Both the position numbers and the translations under genes were made by a program. Below, in pieces: positions 22,849 through 25,375 of a DNA stretch of 25,375 nt. Location: assembly GCA_047634655.1 (NCBI GenBank), contig JBLIHY010000023.1, positions 1-25,375 on the forward strand, given 5' to 3'. This DNA comes from CANLBN01 sp047634655. GTDB taxonomy: Bacteria > Pseudomonadota > Gammaproteobacteria > Pseudomonadales > Cellvibrionaceae. The first letter of the stretch is position 1; every line of letters starts with the position of its first letter. The notes beneath the pieces were generated by a model, which saw only the letters and a list, made by a program, of their open reading frames with translations, was not told where the DNA came from and ran no database searches.

Positions 22849-23523
22849 ATGGGTCAAAAAGTACATCCGACTGGAATTCGCCTGGGTATTATTAAAAAGC
22901 ATACATCTATTTGGTATGCCGATAATGATTATTCCAGCAAGCTACATGCAGACTTGAAAGTACGTGAGTTCATTCAAAGCACTCTGGCCAACGCGTCTAT
23001 CAGTCGGATAGATATTGAGCGTCCGGCTAATACTGCCCGCATAACTATACATACTGCTCGTCCGGGCATTGTGATTGGTAAGAGGGGAGAAGATATTGAA
23101 AAGCTTCGCTCCACCATATCAAAGCAAATGGGTGTGCCCGTACATGTAAATATTGAAGAAATTCGAAAGCCAGATTTAGATGCTAAATTAGTTGCAAACA
23201 GTGTTTCTAGTCAATTGGAGCGTAGAGTCATGTTTCGTCGCGCCATGAAGCGCGCAGTACAGAATGCTATGCGCCAAGGTGCAGAGGGTATCAAGATTCA
23301 AGTTGGTGGTCGTTTGGGTGGTGCTGAAATTGCCCGTAGTGAATGGTATCGAGAAGGCCGTGTACCTTTGCATACTCTTCGTGCCGATATTGATTATTCG
23401 ACTTCTGAAGCTTCTACTACTTACGGAATTCTGGGAGTAAAAGTCTGGATTTTCAAAGGTGAAGTCATCGGTGACGTAGAAGAGATGGAGTTGCCTAAGA
23501 GAAAAACCTCTAGGGCTAGATAG
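22849..23523 (+). CDS. rpsC: 30S ribosomal protein S3
   Basis: The 224-residue product begins MGQKVHPTGIRLGIIKKHTS and has the type II KH domain with IVIGKRGEDIEKLRSTISK at about 75-93. The C-terminal half with GAEGIKIQVGGRLGGAEIAR lines the mRNA entry tunnel, where S3 contributes to helicase activity. The ribosome binding site is weak; rplV ends 37 bp upstream. Confidence 0.98.
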   Translation: MGQKVHPTGIRLGIIKKHTSIWYADNDYSSKLHADLKVREFIQSTLANASISRIDIERPANTARITIHTARPGIVIGKRGEDIEKLRSTISKQMGVPVHVNIEEIRKPDLDAKLVANSVSSQLERRVMFRRAMKRAVQNAMRQGAEGIKIQVGGRLGGAEIARSEWYREGRVPLHTLRADIDYSTSEASTTYGILGVKVWIFKGEVIGDVEEMELPKRKTSRAR

Positions 23524-23559
23524 TACTGTTTGCTTCGCTTCGACAAGGGTTAATGAAAA

Positions 23560-23973
23560 ATGTTACAGCCAAAGCGCACTAAGTTTCGCAAGATGCAGAA
23601 AGGTCGCAATAGAGGTTTGGCTCAGCGAGGCTCCAAAGTGAGCTTTGGCGAGTATGGTCTCAAAGCTATGGGTCGCGGCCGGATCACCGCCCGACAAATT
23701 GAAGCCGCGCGTCGAGCTATGACTCGACATATAAAGCGTGGTGGCAAAATATGGATCCGCGTATTCCCCGATAAGCCAATCACTAATAAGCCGCTTGAAG
23801 TTCGTCAGGGTAAAGGTAAAGGTAACGTGGAGTACTGGGTAGCCCAGATTCAGCCAGGAAAAATGCTTTACGAGATGGAAGGGGTTAGTGAAGATGTGGC
23901 TCGCGAGGCATTTGCTTTGGCAGCAGCTAAACTGCCCTTGGGTACTAAATTCGTAAAACGTTCGGTGATGTAA
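23560..23973 (+). CDS. rplP: 50S ribosomal protein L16
   Basis: The 137-residue product starts MLQPKRTKFRKMQKGRNRG and contains KIWIRVFPDKPITNKPLEVR followed by QGKGKGNVEYWVA, the tRNA-elbow-facing loop. L16 joins late in 50S assembly. Its TAA overlaps the rpmC ATG by one base (TAATG). Confidence 0.98.
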   Translation: MLQPKRTKFRKMQKGRNRGLAQRGSKVSFGEYGLKAMGRGRITARQIEAARRAMTRHIKRGGKIWIRVFPDKPITNKPLEVRQGKGKGNVEYWVAQIQPGKMLYEMEGVSEDVAREAFALAAAKLPLGTKFVKRSVM

Positions 23974-24167
23974 TGAAAACTTCAGAGTTGCGTGAAAAGA
24001 CCGTACAAGAGCTAAATGATGAATTGTTATCGAACCTAGATGAGCGATTCAAACTTCGTATGCAAGTAAGTTCTGGCCAAGAAGTTAAGACGCATTTATT
24101 CAAGCAAACACGTCGTCAGATTGCTCGCATTAAGACTATCTTGACAGAAAAGAAAGCAGGTAACTGA
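23973..24167 (+). CDS. rpmC: 50S ribosomal protein L29
   Basis: A 64-residue helical-hairpin protein near the tunnel exit. It reads MKTSELREKTVQELNDELLS and ends in the family segment FKQTRRQIARIKTILTEKK. The start is fixed by the overlap with the rplP stop. rpsQ begins 3 bp after the stop. Confidence 0.97.
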   Translation: MKTSELREKTVQELNDELLSNLDERFKLRMQVSSGQEVKTHLFKQTRRQIARIKTILTEKKAGN

Positions 24168-24170
24168 TCA

Positions 24171-24440
24171 ATGGAGCAGCAAGTAAAGAAGACACTTCGA
24201 ACTTTGATGGGTAAGGTAGTTAGCGATAAGATGGATAAAACCATTACCGTATTGGTTGAGCGTCGAGTTAAGCATCCACTTTACGGTAAATATCTCAGTA
24301 AATCTTCAAAGCTGAAAGCCCACGACGAAGATAATATTTGTAACGTTGGCGACTCTGTTACTATTGCCGAGTCTCGTCCATTGTCTAAATCAAAATCGTG
24401 GACTTTAGTGAAAGTGGAGGAGCGCGCAGCTCAAATATAA
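24171..24440 (+). CDS. rpsQ: 30S ribosomal protein S17
   Basis: The 89-residue OB-fold protein binds 16S rRNA early in assembly. It has GKVVSDKMDKTITVLVERRV, KHPLYGKYLSKSSKLKAHDE and VGDSVTIAESRPLSKSKSW. In E. coli this is the last gene of the S10 operon, and the 108-bp gap that follows suggests the same boundary here. Confidence 0.98.
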   Translation: MEQQVKKTLRTLMGKVVSDKMDKTITVLVERRVKHPLYGKYLSKSSKLKAHDEDNICNVGDSVTIAESRPLSKSKSWTLVKVEERAAQI

Positions 24441-24548
24441 AGCGTAGCTCTTAGATAAAAACATTCATAGATGAACGTTTGCTGAATAAATATTCACGGT
24501 AACATCGCAATAGCGAAAAAAACCAAGCAGGCGCTCTGGAGTTGAACA
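24441..24548 (+). promoter_or_regulatory. S10/spc boundary with possible spc promoter
   Basis: This 108-bp gap lies where E. coli has the spc operon promoter. TTGCTG (24479-24484) and TAACAT (24500-24505) are only 15 bp apart, so the promoter is weakly supported. A short palindrome TGAATAAATATTCA (24483-24496) fills the spacer. No terminator was seen. Confidence 0.25.
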
Positions 24549-24917
24549 ATGATCCAGACACAGAGTTATTTGGAAGTCGCTGACAACAGTGGTGCCCGTC
24601 GAGTTATGTGTATTAAAGTACTTGGTGGTTCGCACCGTCGCTACGCGAGGATAGGTGATATTATCAAAGTCACCGTGAAGGAGGCCATTCCCCGCGGAAA
24701 AGTGAAAAAAGGTCAAGTAATGAAAGCAGTTGTAGTTCGCACTCGCAGCGGTGTTAGACGCCAAGATGGCTCTAAAATTAAATTCGATGACAACGCAGCG
24801 GTTATTTTAAATAATCAAGACGCTCCTATTGGTACTCGTATTTTTGGTCCAGTAACACGTGAGCTACGCGGTGTAAAATTCATGAAAATCATCTCTTTAG
24901 CTCCAGAAGTATTGTAA
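24549..24917 (+). CDS. rplN: 50S ribosomal protein L14
   Basis: The 122-residue protein starts MIQTQSYLEVADNSGARRVM and keeps CIKVLGGSHRRYARIGDIIK, KEAIPRGKVKKGQV and GTRIFGPVTRELR. It sits at the subunit interface in bridges B5/B8 and contacts the silencing factor RsfS. GGAG lies just before the ATG. It is the first gene of the spc group. Confidence 0.98.
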   Translation: MIQTQSYLEVADNSGARRVMCIKVLGGSHRRYARIGDIIKVTVKEAIPRGKVKKGQVMKAVVVRTRSGVRRQDGSKIKFDDNAAVILNNQDAPIGTRIFGPVTRELRGVKFMKIISLAPEVL

Positions 24918-24957
24918 TTATTTATTGAGAGTAACAGGGTAGGTACAGGAAACGACA

Positions 24958-25275
24958 ATGCGTAAGATCAAACGTGATGATGAAGTCATTGTTATTGCCG
25001 GTCGCGATAAAGGTAAACGCGGAAAAGTCATTAAGATAATGGTTGACGGTCGTGCTTTGGTTTCAGGGGTGCAGTTGGTGAAAAAACATGTGCGTCCCAA
25101 CCCACAAGCTGGTCAGTCTGGTGGGATTATTGAAAAAGAGGCGCCGATTCAAATTTCCAACGTGGCGATCTTTAACCCTGCCACTGAAAAGGCAGATCGT
25201 GTGAGATTTGAAATTTTAGAAAATAACCGAAAAATTCGTGTGTTCAAGTCTAATGGTGAGGCTTTAGATACCTAA
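24958..25275 (+). CDS. rplX: 50S ribosomal protein L24
   Basis: The 105-residue product begins MRKIKRDDEVIVIAGRDKGK, a KOW motif, and continues RGKVIKIMVDGRALVSGVQL then KKHVRPNPQAGQSGGIIEKE. L24 is one of the two assembly-initiating proteins of the 50S subunit. It follows rplN by 40 bp, and rplE starts about 59 bp after its stop. Confidence 0.98.
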   Translation: MRKIKRDDEVIVIAGRDKGKRGKVIKIMVDGRALVSGVQLVKKHVRPNPQAGQSGGIIEKEAPIQISNVAIFNPATEKADRVRFEILENNRKIRVFKSNGEALDT

Positions 25276-25334
25276 AAGTATCTCTCTCCTAATCTGCATG
25301 AAGATAAATATCAATTGAGTAATTAAATTCAAAA

Positions 25335-25375
25335 ATGGTCACCTTAAAAAAGCGCTATAAGCAAGAAATTATAAC
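25335..25375 (+). CDS. rplE: 50S ribosomal protein L5, N-terminus (cut by right edge)
   Basis: ATG 25335 opens a frame to the end of the window reading MVTLKKRYKQEII, which resembles the L5 N-terminus (basic, aromatic, then QEI). rplE is the expected gene after rplX. Only 13 codons are visible. Confidence 0.85.
   Translation, partial: MVTLKKRYKQEII

Noticed and set aside
1..25375. CRISPR array, prophage, toxin-antitoxin or defence island
   Set aside because: No regularly spaced repeats, cas genes, phage structural genes or recognisable defence proteins were seen on either strand.

Overview
The window looks like a chromosomal stretch of a gammaproteobacterium of the Pseudomonadales/Cellvibrionales type. 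Supporting this are a monofunctional hisB in a hisB-hisH-hisA-hisF cluster, a ygfB-pepP-ubiH-ubiI operon, an uvrC-pgsA pair, tsaD, yaaA, and an S10/spc ribosomal protein cluster in classical order. The genus call is inference only. Most of the window is housekeeping DNA; the accessory signal sits in the gaps.

Layout. 1-102 is the 3' end of an unidentified gene. 103-631 holds decayed transposase fragments of two families (IS3-like, then IS200/IS605-like) just upstream of uvrC. 632-3069 is uvrC-pgsA (+). 3146-4105 (-) is an SGNH/GDSL-like lipoprotein. 4459-5493 is tsaD (+). 5698-6951 (-) is a lipoprotein M48 metalloprotease with C-terminal TPR-like repeats, divergent from yaaA (7070-7849, +). 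8241-9911 (-) is a membrane dCache-GGDEF protein with a degenerate SGDTF signature. 10062-14512 (-) is the operon ygfB-pepP-ubiH-ubiI, two flavin hydroxylases of ubiquinone synthesis behind an aminopeptidase and a small regulator-like protein. 15175-18173 (+) is hisB-hisH-hisA-hisF, convergent with trxA (18684-18346, -). An orphan small ORF lies upstream of trxA. From 19130 a strong sigma70 promoter drives rpsJ-rplC-rplD-rplW-rplB-rpsS-rplV-rpsC-rplP-rpmC-rpsQ, followed by rplN-rplX and the first codons of rplE at the right edge.

Main discovery candidate. On the minus strand of the yaaA/GGDEF gap there is a compact predicted small RNA of about 128 nt (8067 down to 7940). It has six consecutive hairpins. 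Three carry GGA in or at the loop, one of them a perfect (A/U)CANGGANG(U/A) CsrA/RsmE site, and the last hairpin is an intrinsic terminator with a U-rich tail. Upstream on the same strand are a -10-like hexamer and an 18-bp element, TGTGAGAAATAACGCACA, that closely resembles the GacA/UvrY upstream activating sequence of csrB/rsmY/rsmZ genes. I read it as a GacA-controlled RsmY/RsmZ-type CsrA-sequestering RNA. It lies beside a GGDEF-family gene, and the same window shows uvrC without its frequent upstream neighbour gacA/uvrY.

Secondary signals: a two-copy degenerate dispersed repeat of about 93 bp (4247-4339 and 14728-14821); a structured 660-bp region upstream of hisB; a 209-bp structured gap between rpsJ and rplC; and a small ORF with a good ribosome binding site but an ATA where the start codon should be.
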